DNA of 64,000 nucleotides from Flammula alnicola (GCA_015499995.1 JADNRV010000211.1:19745-83744); one strand, 5' to 3'. Counted from the first letter of the stretch, positions 22,780-34,381 are shown. Translations and numbers: made by a program. Notes: generated by a model from the sequence alone, not told the origin.

Positions 22780-24565
22780 ATGGGAACCCGAGGATACAAA
22801 GTCTATCGTCGCAAAGGCTGGTATCACATCACCTACATCCCATGTGATAGTTATCCGCGAGGTATGACTACTGGTATATCATTTCCAATTCCCATTCACG
22901 GATCTGACGGATCTCACAGTCGCAGGAGTAGCCGTCTTGAATGAAGTGGCAAGAGGCGACGCGTATCAGAAATGGCTTGAGGGGTTTAGAGACTCGTTGG
23001 ACAAGGAACTTGAAGAATTGCGCAGGGAGGCTGACGATCCAGAGGGCAAGTTGGATACGTACAGCGACGAAGAGCCGGGATCATACGGAGTCGTCATTAC
23101 CAGAAAGCGCCCTAGAAATGATATTTTCATCGAGTGGATGTACGAGATCGACACAGACAATGAGATTTTTCACGGTGAGTGGCACCTCTTGGAGATGTTT
23201 TTGGTTACGATTCGGTGCTAATCATCAGTCTAAATCAGTGGATGGGCACCCTCTCTTCAACCTCCAGGACCTCCCTCTTGACAACATGTTTCGCCGATGT
23301 ATTGGGTATGATTCGTATGGCCACCGTGCACACACGGAAACTACGCCCATTCGATATCGCTATACCAGCCGCAAAATATGTTATCCTTTAGTCTCCGAGG
23401 AGCTCGTTCAAGTGTACCAATCCAAGCACGCTTCCGGAGATATCGTTACCTCGCTCCATCAGTTCGACGTGATTCTCGAAAACCCTGCACGATGCGAGAT
23501 GGTTCGCCTACACTTCTATCAGGCGCTAATAGGATCCCTCTTGAGATTCGGGAATGCAGGATCTATCATCCGCAATTTCGAGCTTGCCGCAGACCCGAGC
23601 CATTGAGGGAGATACAGAAGATAACGATGTACTTGGTCCAGGTGGCTGTCGAGAAGCGCATGACTGAGGTTGAGGCGGAACCGAGGTACATTCCAATCCC
23701 GACCAAGGATTCGTCGTGGCGGTGGTTGCGAGAGGATCTTTGCGTGCTCTGGGCGACACGTCTCGGCGATGAGGCGAATATGCAGGCCGCCGTAGCTGAT
23801 CTTTTTACCCGGGTCACGCAGGCACCCCCCAAGGCCAAGACCATTGTATATGGAATCGTCATCTCGCTATTTCACGTTGTCATTGTGCGCGTCGACCTCA
23901 GTATCTCCGACGGATCGTTCAAACATACTGCAGCCCTCCAGTTTCTCCCTTCCTTCTACGCCCAGTCTCCGTCTACGCTGGGAATATCAGCAGTGATTCG
24001 GCTTGGATATGCTCTTCTCTGCCGCGACCTCGACAATCTTCCCTACTCTCCAGCATATTTGGGGAACATGGGCATCCTGGGAGCGTCGTTGGTAAGTGCC
24101 AACGGAAATCTGGTCTCTGATCGCTGGAATGCTCTATCGGCCAGCCCACCTTAACAAGCTTGGCATGCTATCCGTCAAAGTAAATTCGCAGCCGAGCGCA
24201 TCTTGTTATATCCGCTGCTGGTGAGCGGCTGGTGGTTCAGACAACCTTCTCTTCGTGTCGTTGGATCCGCAGAGACGAATGTTCCAGATGCAACGCAGGT
24301 CGCGCAAGGTCAGGGTATGGTGCGTGAGGAAGTCATCGAACTCGAGGAAAGTGACCAAGAATACGAGCAAGAACACGACTACGACCATGACAAGATACCA
24401 AACAATTGGGACTTATATTCAGCTGCGTTTAAGATCGAGTCGGATCGAGACTTGAAGGATAAATCCCTTGAATTATCTCTGCCATCTCCGTCATCCAAGT
24501 TTGACATCATTTGCAACATTCATGAGGATGAGATAGCTTTCAACAATACGTTTAGGAGGTGTTAA
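22780..24565 (+). CDS. Hypothetical protein of a basidiomycete-specific family
   Basis: Starts MGTRGYKVYRRKGWYHITY then DSYPR, a start I associate with a large agaricomycete family of unknown function. Exon 1 is 22780-22861, exon 2 begins at 22920. Blocks: WLEGFRDSLDKELEELRRE (coiled coil), RPRNDIFIEWMYEIDTDNEIF, then DGHPLFNLQDLPLDNMFRRC after the intron, SSWRWLREDLCVLW, VYGIVISLFHVVIVRVD, HTAALQFLPSFYA. One extra base is needed near 23605, where ADPSH would otherwise meet a stop. The C-terminal part after about 24090 is less certain and ends with an acidic, Ser-rich tail. No catalytic motif is visible, so no function is assigned. Confidence 0.6.
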
Positions 24566-24803
24566 GGGGGCGGATGTCTTTTACTTTACTGGTCGTGTTT
24601 TGACCGAATCGTAATTGAAATTGACCGAAAGAATAGATCGATCTGTGTATTCCATTCCCGAGACGATATCAAGAAGGCCGCCTATCCAGCTTTCGAGTCG
24701 TGTGTATCGTACATTATGGGTAATCATGCCGGGCTATAATTAAAATTCCTACAGTCACATCGAATCTACAAATTCGTGATAGAGAAGCCAGTCTGGATGT
24801 TGT

Positions 24804-25852
24804 TTAAGTGTAAGCGACACCTGCTTCCTTCATTAGATCAGCGACCTCAACGTCTTCAAAGGTGATGAAAGTCAGCTCTGCGAAGTCCTTATGAATGAAA
24901 GAGGAGCAATGAATACTTACGGTCTTCCGTGTGCCGCATGCGAGATGCGAAGGAACATGTATTTCCTAGACATAATAATGATCAGTGACGAATTAATTAC
25001 AAGAATGATTGGTAGACACACCTGGTCCGAAAATGAAATCGCCGCCAAGCTGCGAAATCTTGCCCTGTTTGCCGATAAGGCTAGGGTTTTTGAGAGGTCC
25101 ACGCTGTCGTTGAGAACGTATTAACACTGAGCTGACAAAATATAAAACAAAGAAAGGCGGACGCACCCAAATACTCTGAACGACATTAGAAAAGAAACTC
25201 AGAGTCAAGTAGCTCCGTTTCTGTTCCCCCGCTGGTGTGCGATCGAGGGTCTCGATGTCCATTCCGAGGGCATGATAGAGCTTTCGGGTGGGGTCTGCGT
25301 AGATCGTGCCTGTGAATTTCGTGGTCTCTGCGTGAGAAAGGATGAGATATACGAGAGGGGCATATGGACAAGGAGGAGGAGGGGTACCTGTGTAGCTTTC
25401 GATGACATTGTATTCGCCACATCCAATCAAGACAATTCGAGTGCCGGCTTGTTCCAGGGCTTCTTTAGGTACTGTTGCGAGTTGTTCGACGAATGCCTGC
25501 AGCAAAGAGTAGTGTTTAGGACGATACTGAATAGTTTGAGGGATAATTGAGGTACCTGGCAAGACTAAACCGATGATCCAAAAGGCTCAGCAGCTCGGAT
25601 TTCCGATTAACCAATATGAGATGCAAGATCTTACACCGCAAAAGAAATGCCCTAGACACGAAGTAAGAATAAGCCAGAGCGGTGAAAGACTTCCACATTA
25701 CTGATGAACACGATTACTGTCTTCTCATCCTTGAAGAGTGAGCCAAACTTGACTTTCTCGCCCTTTATGTCGAACACCTCGAGCTCTGCAGCTTCGGCGA
25801 TGGTCTTCTCGTATGGAACAGTCTTGAACTCCTTGGTACCGACTTTTGACAT
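24804..25852 (-). CDS. Thioredoxin-fold peroxiredoxin-like protein (AhpC/TSA, AAED1/PRXL2 type)
   Basis: Reads MSKVGTKEFKTVPYEKTIAE, then ELEVFDIKGEKVKFGSLF, then VIVFI joined through an intron to RHFFCG, AFVEQLATVPKEALEQ, IVLIGCGEYNVIESY, FTGTIYADPTRKLYHALGM, SYLTLSFFSNVVQSIW, GDFIFGPG and a final ELTFITFEDVEVADLMKEAG. This order matches the AAED1-like thioredoxin-fold family, thought to reduce peroxides. That family usually has a CxxC after the first strand; here the first Cys is present but the second position follows an intron and reads as non-Cys (CGAF), so redox chemistry may differ. The start could instead lie upstream at 25945. About five introns; the last junction near 24890 is uncertain. 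Confidence 0.68.
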
Positions 25853-26095
25853 GGTACGACAGTGAATAAGGTTGACAGTGTGACCGTGGAGTGGAGGTGT
25901 CCATTTCAGATATCCGTCCGTACGTGCAGGTGTGAGGAACGGCATTTTCGGGCCGAGACTCCGTTATCGGCAGTCGCCGAGATCGCCTTCTTTGCACAGC
26001 CACGCCACCACAATATACACGCCGCCACGTTCTAGTTCTGCTTCGTTAAGCTTCCTGTTCGCCGTCGTTGTTCTGGACTCTTTACTGAGGGTGTC

Positions 26096-27469
26096 ATGTC
26101 GTTGACAGCAGATGGCCCGGAAGCCCAAGAAGCTCTATTCGAAAAAGCCGCGGAACACGTCCCTCCAAACTTGAAACGGGCGACATTACGACTGGAATTT
26201 CCACCATCCTACGTTCTGGTGGGCGTGTACAGGCTGTTCACCGACAAATCTCTCTACAAGCCGGCCTGGGACAAATGTAAACATGCGACTCGCCGCGGTG
26301 CAATAGTGGGCACCATATGGGCACGTTTCGTTGCCCTGACACCAATACGAGTCGTGCTCTGACCATGATTTGGGAATGGATAGGCGTTCTTGACGTTTTC
26401 GATTCAGAAGACGTTCATCGAGCTGTTTCTTGCAAAGTGCGTTTACTGTATTTTTTTGCAGTCTTTGCGCTCACTCAGTTGTCGCGAGATAGCTCACCAA
26501 GGATCATTGGCCTGTCGCGTGATACTATGTTCGGCTATAAAATCCCATTCAACGTACATACTTGTGCGTCTCTCTCTTAACTCTCTGTTTTCGATCTCAT
26601 CTCTAAACTGTGGATATGTTTTCCAGACGCAGCTATAATGATACTCGGCTCGCAGATAACGCAAATCCTCCGCTTCTTCCTCAACAAAAACATTCGCATC
26701 GCTCGAGATCGCGCCTGGGACCAAACCGTCGCGTCTCGTGGTAAAGGCCCGGATTTCTGGCAGCCGTACGTCGAGGAATGGGAGAACCCTCCCAAGATCG
26801 AGATGGAGTCGGCAGGGCAGAAGTTCACCGACAAGTGGTTGGGGGGATGGTTTGGGCTTTTCGTCATCAAACGAAGTGGGTCTTGAACGCCATGCTATAT
26901 ATTTTTTCTTTGGTTGTTCACCTGTTCCACTCATCTAGTTTTGCTCTCGCCCTTCCAAGTTTATCCCTTCGTGGGCATGGCCGTCTCTGCGTGGTTCAAG
27001 GCCCTTGGAACGTCTCACTTTCTTCACCGACGCGTAAGCCCGCCTTTCTTCTTCCTCAAGTTATGCATCCAAATTCTAATTGCCCCAATAAATAAAATAG
27101 TACTTCGAATCAAAGAAAATGACAAAACAGCAAGTCGCCGTCTTTATGGAAGAGCGGAAATGGGATTATCGAGGTACGGTTTACTCGTACCTCGTCTTAC
27201 AAGTTATACTCATTGTTATTAACAGTGTTCGGATTCACGGCTGCCCTCCTAGAGGGCATACCCATTATTGGCCTAGTGTTTACGGTTTCGAATAGGGTTG
27301 GTGCAGCGATGTGGGCTCATGGTCCGTCCTTTTGCGTTCCTTCCCAACTCTGTGGTTGGCTGACCTCACTTTCTCGTTTTGCTTTCTAGATTTGGAGAAA
27401 AGGCAGCACTTTGTCGCTGAGGAACGCCTTCACGCTAGGGCGTCGCCTGGTTCTCGGAAAACAGAGTGA
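26096..27469 (+). CDS. Multi-pass membrane protein of the EI24/CysZ-like (RRT8/LDS) type
   Basis: Exons with several short introns join to give MSLTADGPEAQEALFEKAAE, FPPSYVLVGVYRLFTDKSLYKPAW, AFLTFSIQKTFIELFLAK, GYKIPFNVHT, YAAIMILGSQITQILRFFLN, WENPPKIEMESAGQKFTD, KWLGGWFGLFVIKR, VYPFVGMAVSAWFKALGTSH, MEERKWDYRVFGFTAALLEG, IPIIGLVFTVSNRVGAAMWA and HDLEKRQHFV. Hydrophobic helices alternate with charged loops, and the PIIGLVFTVSNRVGAAMWAHDLEK end fits fungal EI24-domain proteins related to yeast Rrt8/Lds1/Lds2, lipid-droplet or spore-wall-associated membrane proteins. No frame damage was noticed. The family is inferred from pattern; the cellular role is open. Confidence 0.62.
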
Positions 27470-28043
27470 TTTACCCTCAGCCAGCCGATTTTCCTTTTTC
27501 TTAGACATGCTTGGACGATGTAGTACGTGTTGATACGCGAATGTACTCTTTTTTTGCTTCGTTTTATGGCTGGGGGCATTTCATTGACTTTTCTATCACC
27601 GTTAACATTCTTGGTTATTCTTGGATTTGTCTTGCCTTCAAATGCGCCGCCGACGACCAGAACTTATTTTCCTCCTCTTTCCCCAGCCACAGCTACAGTC
27701 TGGTTCTTTTGGTTCCTCTTCACCCCTGAGGCCTGAAGGCTTGACAGCGAACACGCTACTTACTTACTTTCCTACCTTGCACAGCCACAATCCAGTGTTG
27801 TCCAGATGAGGTACGCCACCCGCGCAGGCCTTAGGCTTCGTCTATACTTCGAGAGCCGGACCCATTCCTGCAGTCAATAGGCTCTGGGCCTTGCCAGAGT
27901 TACCTCTGTATACAATTGGTCTGGTATATCATGGTGCGTTTTGACATCTATCGTAAAGCTTCAAACATTTAACCTTCCAACTCCCAACAGCCTGACAAAA
28001 CACACAAATTCTCAACTTGATTACGATTCCTAGATTCTCAGTG
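27470..28043. other. Intergenic, no gene recognised
   Basis: About 570 bp between two plus-strand genes. Short overlapping open frames lack motifs; likely 3' end of the membrane protein gene and promoter of the next. Confidence 0.4.
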
Positions 28044-28848
28044 ATGCCTACGTTGCATAAACAGCACATGGTCTTGGGCTATCCTCCGCGGCAGCCAGGC
28101 GGGGGTTATAGCCATTCGCAATATATTGAAGGTTAGTTTTTGGAGTTCTGAATTTTACTCGGTTCACATTTTCGCAGATGATGACAGTTACGACGGCGAT
28201 TATAGCTCCGACGATGACAGAGATGAATTGGATGGCGAAGAGTATGGGAGAGCAGTCACCCATCCCCACCACCGGAGGTTCATTAACAATCCGCCAGGTT
28301 CGCGCCTTTATTCTTCTGTCGCATATCAAACGTACTTACCTTGTTCTTTAGCGTCGTTTCCCGCACCTGAGCCGTTCAGACCAATGCCTCTTTCCAAATC
28401 TGCTCCCTCTTCATTCGACAAAGCCGCTTTCAAGCGCGACATGCAAACGATGAAAGCGCAAATGCAAGAGATGAAAGAGCAGATGAAATCGGTGAAGATG
28501 TCTGCATTCCACAAAGCGGCCTTCGATCGCGACATGCAGCAGATGAAAGAGCAGCTGAAATCAGTGAAGACGCCTGTATGGGACAAAGCGGCCTTCGATC
28601 GCGACATGCAACAAATGAAAGAGCAGATGAAATCAGTGAAGACCTCTGCGTTCGACGAGGCTGCCTTCAAACGTCAAATGCGAGAGGTGGAAGCGATGAA
28701 TACGTGGACGCATCCCCATCACCCTGCGCCACACCCTTCAGCCTCATTTTCTCAGGAAGACAGTCGAACGTACGCGCCCTGGGTACCGCCTTCCACGGCG
28801 CACCATTCCGACAACGTTCCATCCAGATATACAAGAGCACGACATTAA
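28044..28848 (+). CDS. Hypothetical protein with tandem Met/Lys-rich helical repeats
   Basis: Exons 28044-28131, 28177-28297 and 28352-28848 join in frame. The protein starts MPTLHKQHMVLGYPP and has an acidic Asp/Ser stretch (residues about 30-45). It then carries four imperfect repeats of about 30 residues built on AAFxRDMQxMKEQMKSVK, and ends with a His/Pro-rich tail. The repeats have heptad spacing and should form a charged amphipathic helix or coiled coil. The DNA repeats are also near identical (about 28425-28690), suggesting recent unit expansion. I do not recognise a family. Confidence 0.55.
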
Positions 28849-28930
28849 CGATTCGCGTTAACTAGTCACCCGAATCCCGAAGCCGCTGTTGAAGCGAATT
28901 TGCCTACTACTTTTTAGTAATATGTACGAC

Positions 28931-29640
28931 TAGCTGTGACCCGTGCGTTACACGGTGCTATCGATTATTAAGATTGCTATTTCTTTGACCATGATTTGCT
29001 ATGTTTCCGAGGTCAACTTCTAACAATCATACACAACTGTGACTATTTATGGCAGAAGTAGCCACTTGTCATCAATGATCGATCTTATTCATACGTTTTT
29101 TGCACTTGTTGTCGTCAAACAGTAGGCAAAAAAAACCAATTTCTGAAAACTGACAACTCTGCTCGACGGAGCACCAATGAGATATTCGTCCTCTAAAAAG
29201 ACACGCAAGAAAATCATGGCTTGCTGGCGTGCAAAACGCCGCAGAAGCCAGAGCCCTAGCTGTGACCCGTGCGTTGCACGGTGCTATCGATTATTCAGAT
29301 ATTCAGAGCGGTTTGTGGTTTTCCTGGACGAAGGTCAACTTCTAACAATCGTACACAACTCTAACTAAATTGATTCTTAATTCAGCACTTATATACATTT
29401 GTAATAATATACAAAAGATTAAAGACCATTTATGGCAGAAGTAGCCACTTGTCATCAATGATCGATCTTATTCATCCGTTTCGACCTCTTGTCATCGTCA
29501 AAAAGCAGGCAAAAAAATCCAATTTCTGAACACTGAAAGCTCTGCTCGACAGAGAACCGATGAGATATTCGACCTCGAAAAAGACTCGCGAGAAAATCGC
29601 GGCTTGCTGGCGTGCAAAACGCCGCAGAAGCCAGAGCCCC
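28931..29640. repeat. Two-unit tandem repeat with CCGTGC hairpin
   Basis: A unit starting TAGCTGTGACCCGTGCGTT at 28931 is repeated from 29257; both end with the same GCCGCAGAAGCCAGAGCCC block (about 29239-29256 and 29622-29640). The units share most of their length (TTTATGGCAGAAGTAGCCAC and others), with an insertion in unit 2. A small palindrome, CCGTGC-GTT-GCACGG in unit 2, marks the start. Identity as a transposon is not clear; no TIR or coding frame. Confidence 0.65.
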
Positions 29641-29727
29641 ACGTGAGAAAAATGTTTTCAAACATGTTATGGATGAATCAATCTATTTTGTTGCGAAACT
29701 GGAATATTTTATTTTGTACTTAACGGC

Positions 29728-30775
29728 GGTAGTTTTTGACTTTTAGCCCCATGCACGTGATGTTGAAACCATTATGTAATGCTTGAAATTGAACGCTCCC
29801 AACTCAGTTCACATCCGCATGATTGGTGCCGGTGATTGGTGGCACCGCTCATCTTTCCTCTTAAGTACCACCACCATCATCTTCCTCGTCGTTGTGTTTG
29901 CATGCCTCCCAAGCCCACCACGCTGTTCAAGCTCCCCTCACTGCAATATATGTATTCTCCTGACCTGTTTACCCGTCTCACCCTCGCCACAGTCCATAGG
30001 CCCCCATTACTCCTAGGGAAATGCATGGGTTTGCAAACCCGCACGGGTCACGGGTATGGGTACTGACGGGTACGGGTACGGGTACCAATTCGCATACCCG
30101 CGACCATCAAAACAAGCCCCAGAACATCGAAAACGGTGCAGAATTGATGGAGATACACCTAATTTCGTGAAAATCATCGAAATTGAGTGTATCTCAGCCA
30201 TTTCTCCACCGTTTTCGACGTTCTGGGCGCCATTTTGACGGGTAAACCCGTGCGGGTCACGGGTATGGGTACTGGCGGGTATGGGTACGGGTAGGCGCCG
30301 GGACACCCACGGGTTACCCGTGCATTTCCCTAATTACTCCATCACTGGCCATCAATGTATGTCTTCTTCGTGAGGCGTTATAACCTCAAAGGATGTCCAT
30401 ACGTCTCCTCAGTAGATATATATGATTTAAGGTCTAGTGGGGGTAGTCATCACCATTTTAACCAAGTGCCACCTATCATGGAGTTAGTTATATGATTAGT
30501 AATTGTTTTGGCCTCCTTTCTTTGCATTAGACTATGTTTTCAATGTAGACAATGATAATATTTTTAATTTCACCTATTTTACAGCATGAAGAATAATAAA
30601 TGCATAAAAATTTGTCTCAGAGATGCTCTAGATAAACGGAGAGACTTTGAATTTACAAGTCTTGTGTGTTTTCAACCATGCCACACACCGTAAACAAACC
30701 AGTTCATGCATTTGACCAGCTCGAGAGCGTTACATAATGGAAAGAATCACGTGCTTGGGGCTAAAAGTCGCCAAC
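29728..30775. mobile_element. TIR element A of a small family
   Basis: The left end near 29728 carries TTTTTGACTTTTAGCCCC followed by CACGTGAT and CCATTATGTAA. The right end near 30775 carries the complement (GGGGCTAAAAGTC preceded by ATCACGTG and TTACATAATGG). The imperfect inverted ends are about 60 bp. The interior is AT-rich without transposase and hosts a nested hAT-type MITE at 30014-30332. Exact ends and target duplication were not settled. Confidence 0.55.
30014..30332. mobile_element. hAT-type MITE 1 with 8-bp target duplication
   Basis: Termini TAGGGAAATGCA..TGCATTTCCCTA are flanked on both sides by ATTACTCC (30006-30013 and 30333-30340), a perfect 8-bp target duplication as made by hAT transposases. 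The 319-bp body is a fold-back, rich in runs of ACGGGTATGGGTAC and ACCCGTGCGGGT, with a central GAGATACAC/GTGTATCTC inverted pair. It has no coding capacity. A relative sits at 47968-48287. Confidence 0.9.
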
Positions 30776-30786
30776 TCGCGCTGGGT

Positions 30787-31425
30787 TACAGTTTTTGACT
30801 TTCCGCCCCACGCACGTGAGTCCCAAAATGGCAAGAGTATTATATAATACTCAGAATCAAATCAGTTCGTTGCGTTCAGCTCGCCATCAGCTTTGCCATA
30901 ATCAAGAACGCGTGTGACGGTGGCTTCTTGCTCTCAAACCACCACCACCACCTCCTCCGCATCCTCCGCGTCCTCCGCGTCCTCCTCCCCTCCCTCTCCC
31001 CATGCTGTGAGCACCACGTCTGCCCCATATAGCCCTTATGTGCTTGCCCTGATGCATTTGATGTGTTCTGCCATGCTATGATGCACTCTATCATTGCCTC
31101 TACTTATGCTAATATCACACCCTATTTCTTATACTAGCTTTCATAGTAGTAGTCTAGTAGATATATATTCTAATGCTATATTTATTAAAATTATGCCTCA
31201 TGAGAATTAAGAGTGATAAATGCCCCTTCCACCCAAAAAAGAGAGCATTTCAAGCTGGAGGGACTTCATTGTCAGGCATTTGCAACTTGGGCAACTCATT
31301 TTGTGGCACCGTGCCACAAACATTATGAACTGGGTCGCGAAATTGGCAAGCTACTTTGAATTTTCAGTGCTTTACATAATACAATCCCAATTTGGACATC
31401 ACGTGAGTGGGGCGGAAAGTCGCCA
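30787..31425. mobile_element. TIR element B, related to element A
   Basis: The left end near 30787 has AGTTTTTGACTTTCCGCCCC and CACGTGAG. The right end near 31425 has the complement (GTGAGTGGGGCGGAAAGTC) preceded by TTACATAATAC. The same end design as element A, which it directly adjoins. The interior contains a short CCTCCGC(A/G)T repeat (about 30952-30990) and no transposase. Confidence 0.5.
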
Positions 31426-31429
31426 ACTC

Positions 31430-33950
31430 TGGGTTACCGGTATTGTGACTCGCGCGTCACGCTCTGGGCACCTCGCTGCGGCACACTCGCCTCTCGCCTC
31501 TCGAGCGCGAGAGATTATAGTTTCCCACTTAGTTACCTTGATTTTATGCATTATCCACAGACTATGCATTATCCACATGCGGCAGACTTGAATGTTATTA
31601 TTACTGCACATCTTACTGCACATCCTCTAACACATCCTCTAACGTCCTCTAACATCTAACTCTCTTCTCTCCTCTCTTCTCCGGTGGGATTGAAGAGCCG
31701 ATGGTGGGCAGTTCTTGGTCTGGGACTTCGCTTTCGAGCGAAGCAGTTCTTGGTCATTCTTCTCATAACGGCTGATCTTGGTGGCAAGGTAGACAGATCT
31801 TGGCGAGGTTAGACAGATCTTGGCAAGGTAGACAGAGTCTTCGGCCAGAATGACCGGCGAGCGGGTGTCTAATGGATGGCGCGTTAGTCAAGTCAAGACC
31901 GTCTCAGCAAAGCAATGGAGACGGAGGATTTTCGCGGAGGATTTTCGGGCTGGCGGCGCTGGTGCTGTCAGTGCTGTCAGTGTCAGTGTTGTCGTCGGAG
32001 GCTTTGGAGGACCAGGCATTGAACTGAGAGTCGTTGTCGCTGGAAGGTTCGTCGTTAAAGAGGAGGTCGTTGAGCGCAAGCATCAAGCTCGATGCAAGCT
32101 CGATGGTGGGGCGGAAATCGATGCAAGCTTGACTCGATAGTGGGGCGGGAAATGCTATGGGGTGGGAAATGCTAAACTCATCGTTACTTCCGGAGGGGTT
32201 GAACCCTTCACCGTAGTTCATGCGGGTCGTCCGAGTCATCATGGTGGGTGCAGCGTAAAGGAGTGCAGAAGAGGACGGCGTCCTCCCCGTCAGTCTGAGA
32301 GCGTGAAACTGCAGCCCGGGTCTGCTTGGTAAACTCTGCAGAAGACTTAGTGTCGGGTTTCTTAACGGGGGCACTGGGGGTTGCCGGGGTGGGCGTTCTG
32401 GCTGGCTTCGCGGTTCCGTTCTTTTTCGCGGTTGCATTCTTTTTCGATGGCGCGCTGCATATCGGTGGAGTGGTTGCGTTTGAAATTGGGTGCCTCGAGC
32501 TCTTCGATGCTCCGTCGTCTTGCTGTTTCTTGAATTCACGCTTGGATTTGGCGTTGTCGGTGTCGACCATGAGATTCTGGAGATGTCATATAACTCAAGA
32601 CGACGAAACAAGGCCTTGGCACAGGCCTTCCATGTCTTGGTTAAAGACTCTGTATAGTGGTGAAGTAGTTGAGTGGTGGTTGGTGGACCCAGACTCTTTC
32701 GAGGCACCAGATTGGGAGAGGGAACAGAGAAGGGGGCCGCTGAAGACGTCGCATGAGTTATAAAGAAGAGCATATGTAGATGATAAATACCGAGATGGCG
32801 GCGGCCCCAGGCCGTGAGCAGGCACCACAAGATGTTGCAGAGATGAGTTTGAGCACGTCGTTGTTGAGCGTCCGAGGACAGGTCGAGTACTCGAAGTCTA
32901 GTTGACAGGCGAGAGAGCAGTATGGCGTTGACCGGCGAGTGGGTGTCTAATGGTCAGTCGAGGTGGCAATGCGCTTGAAGACGTCGTTGACGAAGCTGGC
33001 TAGCTCTTCAAGTTGTCGTTGACGAAGCTGTTGAGGATGGCCATCATGTACACGGATGTCTGGATTTTACGTGAAGAGCTAGGTAGCGAGCGAGCATAGA
33101 TTAGATAGATTAGATTCCTCGATGGCAATGCACTCAAAGGTATTCTTGCCTCTTTGGCGGCAATGCACTTGAAGATGTCTGGAGCCCTGCGAGCAGTCGA
33201 CGTGGGTTTTTCCCGCAGGTCGTTGAGCAGGTCGTTGAAGTACTCGAGCTTTGTGATGTCGCACTTGCCCATTGCACGCTGAAGCTTGCTGAAGCTTGAT
33301 GGGACAAGGCTGGTGTCCTCAGATGTCTCGATCAAGCCTTTGATCACAACGGCTGAATTCAGTGCGCCCCATTACTTACTACCCAATCGAAGCTTGATCA
33401 ATGATACCCCAACCGACGATTTCCCTTTACTCGATTGAGCTGTCTTTACTCGACCGAGCCTTATGCTAAATGCCGACGTTGGCACTTGCGGTGGCTCGAT
33501 TCGTGCGCGTTTCGTTTGTCTTGGGGAAACAGGTGCATCACAGGGAAAGGCGGCATTGAGCCTGCGTTGAATGGGGGAAGGCGTCGCCCGCATTGCCGTG
33601 TCATCTGGGTCTAACATAATGAGATAGAAAAATAACGACAGACTGGATGTGCGCACCTTTAATGAATCTCCAACAATGCACTCGCTAGATGGTCTGTGGC
33701 ACCTATCCAACTCGAGGAGTGCGGAAAGAGGGCCAGAGATGGCAGCCGTGCTGCAAGCTTCATGGCCCATTAATTGTGAGACCCCGGTCCAGCAAATCAA
33801 TTGGATCAAGAGCTCGTGCGCTCGCGTCAGTCCCAGATGCTGGATCGAAGAGCCTTGAAGCAGACGGTAGTAGTCGTGGAATGAAATTTCATTGCGTTTT
33901 ACATAGCGAGCTATAGCGAGATGGAGAGAGGAAAGGTTACGGTGAAAGCT
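31430..33950. other. Accessory region with unassigned open frames
   Basis: About 2.5 kb. Minus-strand frames at 32208-32570 (Lys/Ala/Pro-rich, with KKNATAKKNGTAKPARTPTP) and 31904-32830 overlap in different phases, so at most one is real. A minus frame at 33372 up to about 34013 reads through a MITE end and contains SPRQTKRARIEPP. None has a family motif. ACCGGCGAG.GGGTGTCTAA occurs at about 31850 and again at about 32932, and GGCAATGC.CTTGAAGA near 32965 and 33163, so the region includes old duplications. Confidence 0.35.
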
Positions 33951-33953
33951 GTA

Positions 33954-34167
33954 CAGTGTCTTGCATATTGGTTTGCACAACGAAATTTCCAGCGCGCTGT
34001 TTGATGTGACCACCGTGTCACTTCAAACTTTATTTCGGAAGCGAACAACGGTGTCTCGTGGTTTTGAGGACGGATCTTGGGTGAGGGTTACCGTGAGAAA
34101 GTGATGCTGAAGTCACATCAAATCGCGTCTGGAAATTTTGTTGTGCAAACCAATATGCAAGACACTG
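33954..34167. mobile_element. Tc1/mariner-type MITE
   Basis: Inverted ends of about 50 bp starting CAGTGTCTTGCATATTGG are flanked by TA on both sides (33952-33953 and 34168-34169), the target duplication of Tc1/mariner transposases. The 214-bp body has no coding capacity. The arms are nearly identical, so it is fairly young or purely structural. Confidence 0.85.
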
Positions 34168-34381
34168 TAAGGTCAATCAACGGTGCCATCATTATAATCA
34201 CGTGACTAAGGAAATCTACGGAAATCCCCGACTGGGGCCATGCACGGGCAGCACGGCTAAAGACCCGACCGGGGGTTGAGAAACCGGACTTCACTGGTGG
34301 ATTGTGTATTCAACTGGGTACGTGCCCGACCCTCGAACGGGGGGTAACCGGCGAGGTGCCCAGAGCCAAGGTGGACCCGGT

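Noticed and set aside
28126..28865. CRISPR-like reading of the regular repeats
   Set aside because: The repeats are inside a protein-coding frame, contiguous without unique spacers, in a eukaryote.
31904..32830. 308-codon minus-strand frame as a gene
   Set aside because: It overlaps a different-phase frame that is compositionally more protein-like, has no motif, and lies in duplicated accessory DNA. Kept only as unassigned.
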